From contig DASZMX010000152.1 in assembly GCA_035551475.1 (NCBI GenBank), positions 1 to 25,764 of the forward strand: 25,764 nucleotides of DNA, written 5' to 3'. The position numbers were made by a program, and so were the translations under genes. This document shows, piece after piece, positions 1 to 8,101 of this stretch (position 1 is the first letter of the stretch; every line of letters starts with the position of its first letter). Origin of the DNA: DASZMX01 sp035551475. Its GTDB lineage: Bacteria; Verrucomicrobiota; Verrucomicrobiia; Limisphaerales; Palsa-1400. The notes beneath the pieces were generated by a model, which had not been told where the DNA came from, ran no database searches, and saw only the letters and a program-made list of their open reading frames with translations.

Positions 1-1446
1 CGACGAATTGAGCGGCGTGCGCAATTCGTGGGACATATTGGCGAGGAAATCGGATTTGTAACGGCTGGCTTGCTCGACAATCGCCGCCTGTTTTTCCAGC
101 TCGATTTTGGCGCGCGACAGATCGTCCTTTTGAGTTTCGAGAATTTGTGTCTGCTCTTCCAATTGCGCGTTGGATTGCTCCAGCTCCACCTGCTGTTGTT
201 CGAGGCGGGCCTGGGATTCCTTGAGGGCGCGGCTTTGCTCTTCCAACTCTTCGTTGGACACCCGCAGCTCCTCACTCTGGCTTTGCAACTCTTCGGACTG
301 GCGCTGGGTTTCCTCAAGCAGCTCCTGCAGGCGCGTGCGGTATTGCGCCGAACGCAGCGCCACGCCCACGACTTCGCTGACCCGCTCCAGAAATTCGATG
401 TCCGCCTTGTAACCGGGATGGAAAAATCCCAGTTCGACCACGCCATTAACTTCATTGTCCACGCGCGTCGGCGCGATCATGAGACGTTGCGGCCGGCTTT
501 GGCCCAAGCCTGAGCCCACGCTCAAATATCCTTCGGGCACGTGATGAATCACCCGGGGGCGATGGTCTTTGGCCGCCTGGCCCAGCAGGCCTTCGCCGGG
601 CGCGAACTTTTGCGTCAGGCCCTGTGGCGAAGGCACCGCATAAGTTGCGACAAGCTGATAGGCACCGCCGTCCTCGATGTAAACCGCGCCCACTTGCGCG
701 TCCAAATATTCCGCCAGGAACGCCAGCGCTTTGTCGCCCAATTCGCGCAAGGGCTGGTCCCCCGCCATGCGCTCCGAAAGCCGCGCTTGCCCGGTTTGCA
801 GCCAGTCCTGCCGCGCAATGCGGCGAAAGGCCCACGCCAAAAAGCCCAGGTTCACCAGCGTGACAATAAGAAAGGTCGCGGTGCGCAGGTTGCTGATCCG
901 GTCGGCCCGCTGCGTGGCTTCCTCGTAGTTCGCTTGCGCGGATTTGCGCAGGTGATCAATATTGACGCGGATTTGATCCATCAAATCTTTGCCGCGATTG
1001 TTGCGGATCACTTCCAGCGCCGCCACGAAGCCCTTGTCGCGACGCAGCTGGATGGTCTTGGCCAGCTCTGCCATCTTTTGTTGAATTAAATCGGACGTCC
1101 GTTCCAGCTCCTCCTTGGAAATCTCGCCTGCTTGCACAAGTTTTTGCAGGTCGCCAACTTGGGTTTTGATTTTTGAGAGCGAGTCGGTGTAGGGCTGGAG
1201 GTATGCTTCGTCGCCGGTGATAATAAAGCCACGTTGTCCGGTTTCGGCATCTTTAACGTCGGAAGCCAAGTCGGGCAGATGATTCATGGCCTGCAATTGG
1301 TGGGCCATACGGCCTTCCGCTTCAATGGAAAGGCGTCCCACGCGAAACGTCACGGCCATGCTTCCCCCCAACAGGGTGGCGGCAATGGCAAAGATCACGA
1401 GCAGTTGGCGTCTCCCGGAACTTGTTGAGCTTGGTGCGCTGGACAT
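1..1446 (-). CDS. Hybrid-type sensor histidine kinase, CHASE3-GAF-HisKA (3' end beyond window)
   Basis: Read from an ATG at 1446, the frame stays open to the left edge, giving 482 residues of a longer protein. A membrane segment lies near residues 14-32 and a second near 185-205. Between them is a periplasmic four-helix region with the CHASE3 hallmark ETGQRGFIITGDEAYLQPY. A GAF-like domain (about 220-355) and a long Gln/Glu-rich coiled coil (about 360-462) follow. At the left edge is the HisKA H box, FLANMSHELRTPLNS, with the phosphorylatable His at 473. The ATPase domain, and any receiver domains, lie outside the window. CHASE3 senses unknown extracellular signals; the GAF-plus-coiled-coil build is common in hybrid kinases. 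It lies 75 nt downstream of the exporter gene on the same strand. The identity as a kinase is firm; the signal and partner are not visible. Confidence 0.9.
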   Translation of the reverse strand, partial: MSSAPSSTSSGRRQLLVIFAIAATLLGGSMAVTFRVGRLSIEAEGRMAHQLQAMNHLPDLASDVKDAETGQRGFIITGDEAYLQPYTDSLSKIKTQVGDLQKLVQAGEISKEELERTSDLIQQKMAELAKTIQLRRDKGFVAALEVIRNNRGKDLMDQIRVNIDHLRKSAQANYEEATQRADRISNLRTATFLIVTLVNLGFLAWAFRRIARQDWLQTGQARLSERMAGDQPLRELGDKALAFLAEYLDAQVGAVYIEDGGAYQLVATYAVPSPQGLTQKFAPGEGLLGQAAKDHRPRVIHHVPEGYLSVGSGLGQSRPQRLMIAPTRVDNEVNGVVELGFFHPGYKADIEFLERVSEVVGVALRSAQYRTRLQELLEETQRQSEELQSQSEELRVSNEELEEQSRALKESQARLEQQQVELEQSNAQLEEQTQILETQKDDLSRAKIELEKQAAIVEQASRYKSDFLANMSHELRTPLNSS

Positions 1447-1521
1447 CGCCCTAATTATTAGGCGGATGACACACTCATGCACAATTGGGACTTTCCCCGA
1501 TTCAATGCCGCCGCCGCAAGG

Positions 1522-2757
1522 TCAATGGACGATGGGGTGGGCGCCTTTTTCTTCCACGAATTTAAGCCGTCCAATATGGCGGCGCCCGGCCAGAAAAATG
1601 CCCAACCCCACCCACGACGTCGCCGAGAGAATAACCGCCACCGGCATCATGCCGTGCGAATCAAACAATCCGATGCTCGCGGACGCGGCGCCCGAAATGC
1701 CGATTTGCAGGAAACCCAGCATGGCGGAAGCGCTGCCGATATTGTGATCAATGGGGGAAAGCGCGAGAGCGGCGGCGTTCGGATAGGCCAGACCAAGGCA
1801 GGACAGAAGCACGAACAAAAGGGCCAGCGTCGCGGCGAGCCCAAACCATCCTCCGATGACGCCAGCCAGCAACAACAAAGAGGTCGGACATACGACCCAC
1901 AGCGAGCCGAGGAAAATTTGCTCGCTTGAAAACCGCCGCAACAGCAGCACGTTAATCTGGTTGCTGCCGATAAACCCCGTCGCCAACCCGGCGAAGATCA
2001 TCCCGAACGTCCGCGCGCTGACGTGGAAAACCTCCATGAAAATGATAGGCGAGCTGGTCACATAGACGAGCAAGCCGGAAAAGGCAAACGCCCCTGCCAC
2101 GGAGAACGTCAGGAATTGCGGGTGCCGCAGCACTTCCCAAAAATTCCGCAGGATCGGGCCGGGGCGCAGCGAGACGCTGTCATCCGGTTCGTGCCCTTCC
2201 GGCAAATAAAGCCAGCACACCAACAGATTCAGGAACGCGACCGCCGCCAGAATGATGAACACCCAGCGCCAGCCGCCATGCAGCGCCACGTAACTTCCCA
2301 CCGTTGGCGCCAGCAGCGGTGAAACCCCCAGGATCAGGATGAGCCAGGAAATAATCTTCGCCGTTTCCTGCACCGGAAAGAAATCCCGCACCATGGCCAT
2401 GGATCCCACCTGCGCCGCGCAGCCGCCCAGCGCCTGCAGAAACCGCAGCGCCGCCAATTCTTCAACGGTGCGCGCGCCGAGGCACAACAGGGAAGCCGCC
2501 ATGAACAACGCCAGGCCAAAGTAGAGCGGAATCTTGCGACCCAACCGATCCAGCAACGGCCCATAAATGATTTGTCCGACTGCCAGGCCCGCAAAATAAG
2601 TCGCAATCGACAGCGAAATTTTGGCGGTCGAGACGTGCAACGCAGCCGCCATTTCCGGGAACGCCGGCAAATACATGTCGATGGCGAATGGGCTGAGCGT
2701 GGACAGCGAACCCAGAATCAGCACGATGAACAATCGGTTGTGGCTTTCTTTGGACAT
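1522..2757 (-). CDS. Bcr/CflA-family MFS drug exporter
   Basis: This 411-residue inner-membrane protein has about 12 hydrophobic segments. The N-terminal helix carries SPFAIDMYLPAFPEM, the signature of the Bcr/CflA (DHA1) drug:proton antiporters. The loop GPLLDRLGRKIPLYFGL matches the MFS A motif between helices 2 and 3. The family exports compounds such as bicyclomycin or chloramphenicol, but the substrate cannot be told from sequence. I chose the ATG at 2757 (MSKESHNRLF). A frame reaching to 3006 exists, but that extension is hydrophilic, unlike the family, and runs into carA. The gene is divergent from carA and upstream of the sensor kinase on the same strand. Confidence 0.9.
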   Translation of the reverse strand: MSKESHNRLFIVLILGSLSTLSPFAIDMYLPAFPEMAAALHVSTAKISLSIATYFAGLAVGQIIYGPLLDRLGRKIPLYFGLALFMAASLLCLGARTVEELAALRFLQALGGCAAQVGSMAMVRDFFPVQETAKIISWLILILGVSPLLAPTVGSYVALHGGWRWVFIILAAVAFLNLLVCWLYLPEGHEPDDSVSLRPGPILRNFWEVLRHPQFLTFSVAGAFAFSGLLVYVTSSPIIFMEVFHVSARTFGMIFAGLATGFIGSNQINVLLLRRFSSEQIFLGSLWVVCPTSLLLLAGVIGGWFGLAATLALLFVLLSCLGLAYPNAAALALSPIDHNIGSASAMLGFLQIGISGAASASIGLFDSHGMMPVAVILSATSWVGLGIFLAGRRHIGRLKFVEEKGAHPIVH

Positions 2758-2854
2758 TAAAGAGCCCGCATGGAATGCGAAAACCGGGGCGGCGTCAAAG
2801 GCATTCCCTTTCGGCGCGCGGAAACGCCGCGCGCGCAAATGAACTTGGAAAAGC

Positions 2855-2889
2855 TTGACCGCCTGCGCCTGCCGCCTAATTTGGCGGCA
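2855..2889 (+). promoter_or_regulatory. carA promoter with a palindrome centred on the -10 box
   Basis: TTGACC (2855-2860) and TAATTT (2877-2882) are 16 nt apart and fit a sigma-70 promoter 17-24 nt upstream of the carA ATG. The -10 hexamer is the exact centre of the perfect palindrome TGCCGCCTAATTTGGCGGCA (2870-2889). A repressor bound there would block RNA polymerase. Promoter and operator are inferred from sequence only. Confidence 0.45.
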
Positions 2890-2905
2890 GTTCGATTTGC
2901 ATTTG

Positions 2906-4054
2906 ATGAAAGCGATTTTGGCGTTGGAGGATGGCTCCGTTTTCCGCGGGTCTGGTTTTGGCGCAAGCGCCCAGGCTTGCGGTGAGGTTTGTTTCAACAC
3001 CTCCATGACCGGCTACCAGGAAATCCTCACCGATCCCTCCTACAAGGGCCAGATCGTCAGCATGACGTATCCGCTGATTGGCAATTACGGCATCAACTCC
3101 GCAGACATTGAATCCTGGCAGCCGCATGTGGCTGGTTTCGTCATTCGCGAACTTTCGCCGATTGTCAGCAATTGGCGCGCGCAATATTCTCTCGCCGAAT
3201 ACCTGGAAAAACACGGCATCCCCGGCATTCAAGGCATCGACACCCGCGCCCTGACCAAAAAACTCCGGGTGCGCGGCGCGTTGAACGGTTTCATTTCCAC
3301 CAAGGACATTTCCGACGAGGAGGCAGTCGCCCGGGCGCGCGCGTGGCAAGGCTTGCTGGGCGTGGATTATGTGAAGGAAGTCACGCATAAGGAATCGTTT
3401 GTGTGGGACGCCTCCGACCGGCTGAGCACGAATTTTCAACTCGCGTATGGCGCCACCAATACGCCCGGCGCCAAGCCGTTGCCGCCCGCTGACATTCCGA
3501 TCGTGGCCTATGATTTCGGAATGAAGTACAATATCCTGCGGCGCCTGCGGCAGCAGGGATTCCGCACGCAAGTGGTGCCGGCCACCACGCCCGCGGCGGA
3601 AGCCTTGAAATACAAACCGGCCGGCATTTTTCTTTCGAACGGCCCCGGCGACCCCGCCGCGCTGGATTACGCGGTGCAGGCCGTGAGCGATTTGGTGGAG
3701 AGCGGCATTCCTATTTTTGGAATTTGCCTGGGACACCAGATTCTGGGACAAGCGGTCGGCGGCAAGACTTTTAAATTAAAATTTGGCCATCGCGGCGGCA
3801 ATCAGCCGGTGAAAGATCTCGCCACCGGCCGGGTGGAAATCACTTCGCAGAACCACGGTTTTGCCGTCGATCCCAAATCATTGCCGTCGGACATTTCGGT
3901 GGACCGCATCAATCTCAACGATCAAACGGTGGAAGGCATGCGTCACAAAACCAAGCCGATTTTTTGTGTGCAATATCATCCGGAAGCGTCGCCGGGCCCG
4001 CATGATTCCACGCCGCTGTTCGGTGAATTTCGCAAACTGATCGAATCCAAGTGA
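2906..4054 (+). CDS. carA: Carbamoyl-phosphate synthase small (glutaminase) subunit
   Basis: CarA hydrolyses glutamine and passes ammonia to CarB, which makes carbamoyl phosphate for arginine and pyrimidine synthesis in the cytoplasm. From the ATG at 2906 the protein has 382 residues, the family's usual length. The N-terminal CPSase small-chain domain begins MKAILALEDGSVFRG and contains GEVCFNTSMTGYQEIL. The C-terminal class I glutamine amidotransferase domain has the nucleophile Cys274 in FGICLGHQILGQ, with His358 and Glu360 in QYHPEASPGP. An ATG at 2906 fits the conserved start; the frame is open upstream to 2855, but those residues are not family-like. carB is not in the window, so the two subunits are probably unlinked. 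Confidence 0.97.
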   Translation: MKAILALEDGSVFRGSGFGASAQACGEVCFNTSMTGYQEILTDPSYKGQIVSMTYPLIGNYGINSADIESWQPHVAGFVIRELSPIVSNWRAQYSLAEYLEKHGIPGIQGIDTRALTKKLRVRGALNGFISTKDISDEEAVARARAWQGLLGVDYVKEVTHKESFVWDASDRLSTNFQLAYGATNTPGAKPLPPADIPIVAYDFGMKYNILRRLRQQGFRTQVVPATTPAAEALKYKPAGIFLSNGPGDPAALDYAVQAVSDLVESGIPIFGICLGHQILGQAVGGKTFKLKFGHRGGNQPVKDLATGRVEITSQNHGFAVDPKSLPSDISVDRINLNDQTVEGMRHKTKPIFCVQYHPEASPGPHDSTPLFGEFRKLIESK

Positions 4055-4087
4055 ACTCGTCCGCTAAATTTTTGGCGGGGAAACGGT

Positions 4088-4117
4088 TTGACTTGCATTG
4101 CCCGGTGGCGATAAGTT
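4088..4117 (+). promoter_or_regulatory. Probable promoter of the FHA gene
   Basis: TTGACT (4088-4093) and TAAGTT (4112-4117) are separated by 18 nt. The expected start point lies only a few bases before the ATG at 4131. This is a hexamer match only. Confidence 0.35.
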
Positions 4118-4130
4118 CAATTTCGCCAAT

Positions 4131-4631
4131 ATGGCACGACTAGTTCTTCTGAGCGAAGGGATGACGGGGAAGACGCATGAACTGAAGGTGGAGAAAACCA
4201 CCGTCGGGAGGGTGGATGATAATACTTTTGCCATTCCAGACGGTTCCGTCTCCAGCCATCATTGTGAAATCATTCTGCGCAGCGGCGCGGTGATCGTGCG
4301 CGATCTCAATTCCACCAACGGCACGTTCATTAACGGCGCCCAAATCACCGGCGAAGCCTCGGTCAAGCCCGGCCAGATTTTGCGCCTCGGCCAGGTCGAG
4401 ATGCGTTTGGAAGACGAAACGGCCAAGGCGCCTCCTCCCAAGAAATTGCCCGACCAGACGATGGTCATTCCGCAGGGCGTCAAACTGGGCACGGAACCTC
4501 AGACGAAAGTGGTGGCATTTGACAAGACGTTCACCAAGAAGAGCAATGTCGGCACCAAGGTTTTCATTGGCGTTTCTGTCGTGGTCGGCTTGGGGGTCAT
4601 CACTTGGATAGTCGTCAAAGCAATGCAGTAA
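4131..4631 (+). CDS. FHA-domain protein with a C-terminal membrane anchor
   Basis: The protein has 166 residues. The forkhead-associated domain (about residues 3-97) has the expected phosphothreonine-pocket elements: the Gly-Arg of TVGRVDDN, the Ser and His of SVSSHHCEI, and NSTNGTFING. A charged, Pro/Lys-rich linker follows. The C-terminus is one hydrophobic segment (GTKVFIGVSVVVGLGVITWIVV) ending almost at the last residue, so the protein is probably tail-anchored with the FHA domain in the cytoplasm. FHA domains bind phosphothreonine peptides, so a Ser/Thr kinase client is likely, but none is encoded nearby. The start at 4131 (MARLVLLSEG) gives a compact FHA start; an in-frame extension upstream is possible. 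It converges on hemB with a gap of 6 nt. Confidence 0.85.
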   Translation: MARLVLLSEGMTGKTHELKVEKTTVGRVDDNTFAIPDGSVSSHHCEIILRSGAVIVRDLNSTNGTFINGAQITGEASVKPGQILRLGQVEMRLEDETAKAPPPKKLPDQTMVIPQGVKLGTEPQTKVVAFDKTFTKKSNVGTKVFIGVSVVVGLGVITWIVVKAMQ

Positions 4632-4637
4632 CGCGGG

Positions 4638-5675
4638 CTATCCTTCCCGCAGCCAGCGCGCGGCGTCGGTCGCCGTGTAGGTGATGATAAAATCCGCTCC
4701 CGCCCGTCGCATGCCCAAAAGTGTTTCCAGCGTGAGGGCGCGTTCATCGATCCAACCTTTCGCGCCCGCCGCCTTGATCATGGCCAATTCGCCGCTCACC
4801 GCGTACGCCGCCGTGGGGTAGCCGAATTCCGCTTTGACGCGGTAAAGGATATCCAGATACGCCAGCGCCGGTTTCACCATCACCATGTCGGCGCCTTCCT
4901 GGATGTCCATTGCCACCTCGCGCAGCGCTTCGAGCGCGTTGCCCGCGTCCATCTGGTAAGCGCGACGGTCGCCAAACTGCGGCGCTGATTCCGCAGCTTC
5001 GCGAAAGGGCCCGTAATAGGCGGAGGCGAATTTTGCCGCGTAAGCCAGGATGGGCGTCTCCTCGAAGCCGCGCCGGTCCAACTCCGCGCGGATGGCGCCG
5101 ACGCGTCCATCCATCATGTCACTGGGCGCCACGATGTCCGCGCCGGCTTCCGCGTGGCTTAACGCCGTGCGCGCCAGCAACGCCAGGGTCGGATCATTGC
5201 GCACGCGGCCGCCGCGCGCTTTGTCAATAATTCCACAATGCCCGTGGCTCATGTACTCGCACAGGCACACATCGGTGATCACCAGGAAATCCGCGCCGAG
5301 ATTTTTTTTCAGGAGCCGCACCGTTTGCTGCACCGCGCCGTCTTTCGCGTAAGCGCCGGAGGCTTTCTCATCTTTTTTCTCGGGGATGCCGAAAAGAATG
5401 ACGCCGGCGACTCCCGCCGCCTGGGCGGCTTGCGCTTCCTTGAGCGCTTCATCGGGCGAAAGTTGAAAGACGCCCGGCATGGCGCCGACAGCCTCGCGTC
5501 GTTTCCGACCGTTTCGCACGAAGAGGGGCAGAATCAATTGCGATGCGGCAAGAGAGGTCTCGCGCACTAGCCGACGCAGAGCGGCTGTCTGCCGCAAGCG
5601 GCGCGGGCGATACGCCGGAAATTGGCCCAAGGCTCCAAACGTCATGGGGGCAGGGTAGGGGAAATTGTGCGCCAT
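4638..5675 (-). CDS. hemB: Delta-aminolevulinic acid dehydratase (porphobilinogen synthase)
   Basis: HemB condenses two 5-aminolevulinate molecules into porphobilinogen in haem synthesis. The product is 345 residues from the ATG at 5675. The Schiff-base lysines are Lys215 (ILAYAAKFASAYYGPFREA) and Lys268 (DMVMVKPALAYLDI). The metal site has the three cysteines of the zinc-dependent class: Cys137, Cys139 and Cys147 in DVCLCEYMSHGHCG. A second ATG at 5645 (MTFGALGQFP) would remove ten residues and is an equally plausible start. The haem product is used by the cytochrome c maturation operon that starts divergently at 5752, though co-regulation is only inferred from position. Confidence 0.97.
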   Translation of the reverse strand: MAHNFPYPAPMTFGALGQFPAYRPRRLRQTAALRRLVRETSLAASQLILPLFVRNGRKRREAVGAMPGVFQLSPDEALKEAQAAQAAGVAGVILFGIPEKKDEKASGAYAKDGAVQQTVRLLKKNLGADFLVITDVCLCEYMSHGHCGIIDKARGGRVRNDPTLALLARTALSHAEAGADIVAPSDMMDGRVGAIRAELDRRGFEETPILAYAAKFASAYYGPFREAAESAPQFGDRRAYQMDAGNALEALREVAMDIQEGADMVMVKPALAYLDILYRVKAEFGYPTAAYAVSGELAMIKAAGAKGWIDERALTLETLLGMRRAGADFIITYTATDAARWLREG

Positions 5676-5751
5676 TCAAGCCCGCGTCGTTCCCGCGCAA
5701 AAAACGTCTTTTGCTCAGAGCGGCAGGCGCTATCATGAATTGACGTCAACG

Positions 5752-6846
5752 ATGAATCTGCTTTTTCGTCCCTCTCTCAGGCTGCTGGCCGTGTGCCTTC
5801 TCGCGGTGCCTGCCGCCCGCGCCCAAATTCGGACCTACACCGTTCCGAAAGAGCCGCCGCCGTCGGCTGCTCCCGTCAGTCCCACCGCGCCGACGCCCGC
5901 TCCCATGGCCAACATGGCCGATCCGATGAGCGGCGGACAAGTGCCGTTGCCCGATGCTTCGAGTCGCGCGGTGCGCTGGCAGACCCCGCCGGGGTGGCAG
6001 GAATTGGCGCCGTCGAGTTTTCGCATTGGCAGTTTTGCCATCGCCGATCCCAGCGGGAAAAAGGCGGAAGTGGCCGTCACCTCGTTCCCCGGCTCGGTCG
6101 GCTCCGAGTTGAGCAACGTCAATCGCTGGCGCGGAGAATTGTCTTTGCCGCCCGTGGAAGAAAATGCCATCGCCTCCGAGCCAGTCACGGTCGATGGCGT
6201 GGAGGGCAAGCTGTATGATTTTTCCGGCGGCTCCGCTCGCACGATCGTGGCAGACATCCCGCGTTTGGGCATCAGTTGGTTTTTCAAATTGCGCGGCGAC
6301 AAGGAAGTCGTGACGTCGACGCGTCCGGCTTTTCTGGAATTTTTGCGCTCGGTTAAATTCGGTGGCGCTCCCGCCGCGCCTGCGGCTGCCGCCAGCATGC
6401 CCGCGCCGGAAACGTCTGCCGCCGGCGACGCTCCGAGATGGAATCCACCCGCTTCCTGGCGCGAGCAAACCGCCGGGCCCATGGTTTTGAAATCCTACAC
6501 CGCGGGCGCGGACGGCGCGGCGACGGTGTCCATTAGTTCTTTTCCAGGCGATGTGGGCGGAACGCTGGCCAATGTGAATCGCTGGCGCGGTCAACTCGGA
6601 CTTGCTCCGATTACGCAAGCGGATCTTCCAACGGCCGCCAAATCCATCAACGCGGGCGGCGGGCAGGGGACACTGGTGGATTTCACGGGCGTTTTTGCCA
6701 AGACTGGCAAGCCTGCCCGCATGGTCGCGGCGATTGTTCCGGTCAACGGTCAAATGTGGTTTTATAAATTGGTCGGTGATGAAACCGCCGTCGGCGGAGA
6801 GAAAGATAACTTCGTAAAGTTCGTCGAAGGCGTCCAATACCATTGA
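5752..6846 (+). CDS. Secreted protein with two copies of one domain, function unknown
   Basis: This is a 364-residue exported protein. A signal peptide starts MNLLFRPSLRLLAVCLLAV and a cleavage site follows at about PAARAQ. A Pro/Ala-rich linker comes next, then two homologous domains of about 120 residues. Copy 1 has VTSFPGSVGSELSNVNRWRG and copy 2 has ISSFPGDVGGTLANVNRWRG. Each opens with a Trp-Pro-Pro-x-x-Trp type motif and ends with WFFKLRGD or WFYKLVGD. An Ala/Pro-rich linker joins them. I do not know the family. It is first in the operon, one nucleotide before the ResB gene, so a role in the periplasm with haem delivery or cytochrome c maturation is possible but unproven. The ATG at 5752 is chosen because it begins the signal peptide. 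Confidence 0.8.
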   Translation: MNLLFRPSLRLLAVCLLAVPAARAQIRTYTVPKEPPPSAAPVSPTAPTPAPMANMADPMSGGQVPLPDASSRAVRWQTPPGWQELAPSSFRIGSFAIADPSGKKAEVAVTSFPGSVGSELSNVNRWRGELSLPPVEENAIASEPVTVDGVEGKLYDFSGGSARTIVADIPRLGISWFFKLRGDKEVVTSTRPAFLEFLRSVKFGGAPAAPAAAASMPAPETSAAGDAPRWNPPASWREQTAGPMVLKSYTAGADGAATVSISSFPGDVGGTLANVNRWRGQLGLAPITQADLPTAAKSINAGGGQGTLVDFTGVFAKTGKPARMVAAIVPVNGQMWFYKLVGDETAVGGEKDNFVKFVEGVQYH

Positions 6847-6847
6847 G

Positions 6848-8101
6848 ATGATTCACCGTTTCATCAGTTTTATTTCGTCGCTCCGTTTGACCGTGGTTTG
6901 CCTCTGCCTCGCGATTGCCCTCGTGTTCACGGGCACGATTGCCCAGGTTTATTGGGGGCTTTACACGGTGCAGTCGGATTTCTTTCGCAGCTTCTTTGTT
7001 TATTGGCGCCCATCCGGCTCAGGCTTGAAAATTCCCTTGCTGCCCGGAGGTTGGCTCCTGGGATCGGTGTTGCTGATCAACCTGCTGGCGGCCCATATCA
7101 AGCGCTTCAAATGGACGGCCAAAAAAACCGGCATTTTCATGATTCACGGCGGGTTGGTGTTGCTGCTGGTCGGTCAATTTTTCACCGAACTTTTTCAACG
7201 CGAAAGCAGCATGCGCATTGAAGTCGGCCAAACCAAAAATTACTCCGAAGACAATCGCAAAAATGAGCTGGCAATTGTGGATGTGACCGATCCCCAGAAA
7301 GACATGGTCGTCGCCATTCCCGAATCCATGGTGGCGCAGGGCGGCGAAATCAAGGCGCCTGCGTTGCCGTTTACGATTCAAGTCGAAAAATATCTGCCCA
7401 ATTCCACGCCCGCCGGCCCCATGTCGGGCGGCGCGGACAAATTGAAATCCGCCGATGGCATTGGCCAGCGCCTGCTCTTTACCGCCGCCGCCCGGGCGGC
7501 GCGCATGGATGACGAGGATCGTCCGGCGGCGCTCGTGCGCTTGGTTTCGGAGCGCGGGCCCATCGGCGAATGGATCGTTTCCACGTGGCTGTCAAAATAT
7601 CCGTATCCCCAAAATCTCGAGGAAAATCTCGGCTCCTTGCTGGGCGTTTCATTGTCGCAGCCCCAACAATTCACCTATGGCGGACGGACCTATCAAATCG
7701 CGCTGCGCCCGATTCGTTATTACGAGCCGTACTCCGTGTCCTTGATCGAGTTCAAGCACGAGGTTTATGACGGCACCGACATTCCCAAGAATTTCGCCAG
7801 CCGCGTCCACCTCAACAACCCGTCCACCGGCGAGGATCGCGACATTCTTATTTACATGAACAATCCGCTGCGTTATCACGGCGAAACTTTTTTCCAGGCC
7901 TCCTTTGAACCCGATGACAAAGGCACCATCCTGCAAGTGGTGAAAAATCCGGCTTCACCCACGCCTTACATTGCCTGCCTCGTGATCGGTTTTGGTTTGC
8001 TCGTGCAATTTTTGATGCATCTCTACACCTTCGCCACGCGCCGCCGCCCGCAGGCGCCCGCGCCCGCCGCGCGGCGCCCGCTGCAAAAGGAGCCGGTATG
8101 A
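6848..8101 (+). CDS. ResB-like cytochrome c biogenesis membrane protein
   Basis: ResB (CcsB/Ccs1) works with CcsA in System II to move haem across the membrane and attach it to apocytochromes c. This 417-residue protein has hydrophobic segments near residues 11-35, 66-84, 96-114 and 374-396, with a large extracytoplasmic domain between the third and fourth. That layout matches ResB. A His sits in the third segment (FMIHGGLVLLLVGQFF). The C-terminal periplasmic motif MNNPLRYHGETFFQASFEPD is typical of the family. It begins 1 nt after the previous stop and its own stop overlaps the next start by 4 nt (ATGA), so translation is probably coupled. The family match is strong. Confidence 0.88.
   Translation: MIHRFISFISSLRLTVVCLCLAIALVFTGTIAQVYWGLYTVQSDFFRSFFVYWRPSGSGLKIPLLPGGWLLGSVLLINLLAAHIKRFKWTAKKTGIFMIHGGLVLLLVGQFFTELFQRESSMRIEVGQTKNYSEDNRKNELAIVDVTDPQKDMVVAIPESMVAQGGEIKAPALPFTIQVEKYLPNSTPAGPMSGGADKLKSADGIGQRLLFTAAARAARMDDEDRPAALVRLVSERGPIGEWIVSTWLSKYPYPQNLEENLGSLLGVSLSQPQQFTYGGRTYQIALRPIRYYEPYSVSLIEFKHEVYDGTDIPKNFASRVHLNNPSTGEDRDILIYMNNPLRYHGETFFQASFEPDDKGTILQVVKNPASPTPYIACLVIGFGLLVQFLMHLYTFATRRRPQAPAPAARRPLQKEPV

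Noticed and set aside
2876..3751. 291-codon open frame antisense to carA
   Set aside because: carA is certain on the other strand and the product has no recognisable domain; it reflects GC-rich third positions.
4633..4650. GCGGG/CCCGC hairpin between the FHA gene and hemB
   Set aside because: A 5-bp stem without a T run, overlapping the hemB stop, is too weak to call a terminator.
5741..5748. TGACGTCA palindrome before the secreted-protein gene
   Set aside because: It is a short palindrome expected by chance; there is no paired promoter geometry to support an operator.
5746..6843. 365-codon frame antisense to the duplicated-domain gene
   Set aside because: The sense gene has a signal peptide and an internal duplication; the antisense product is Arg/His/Gly-rich.
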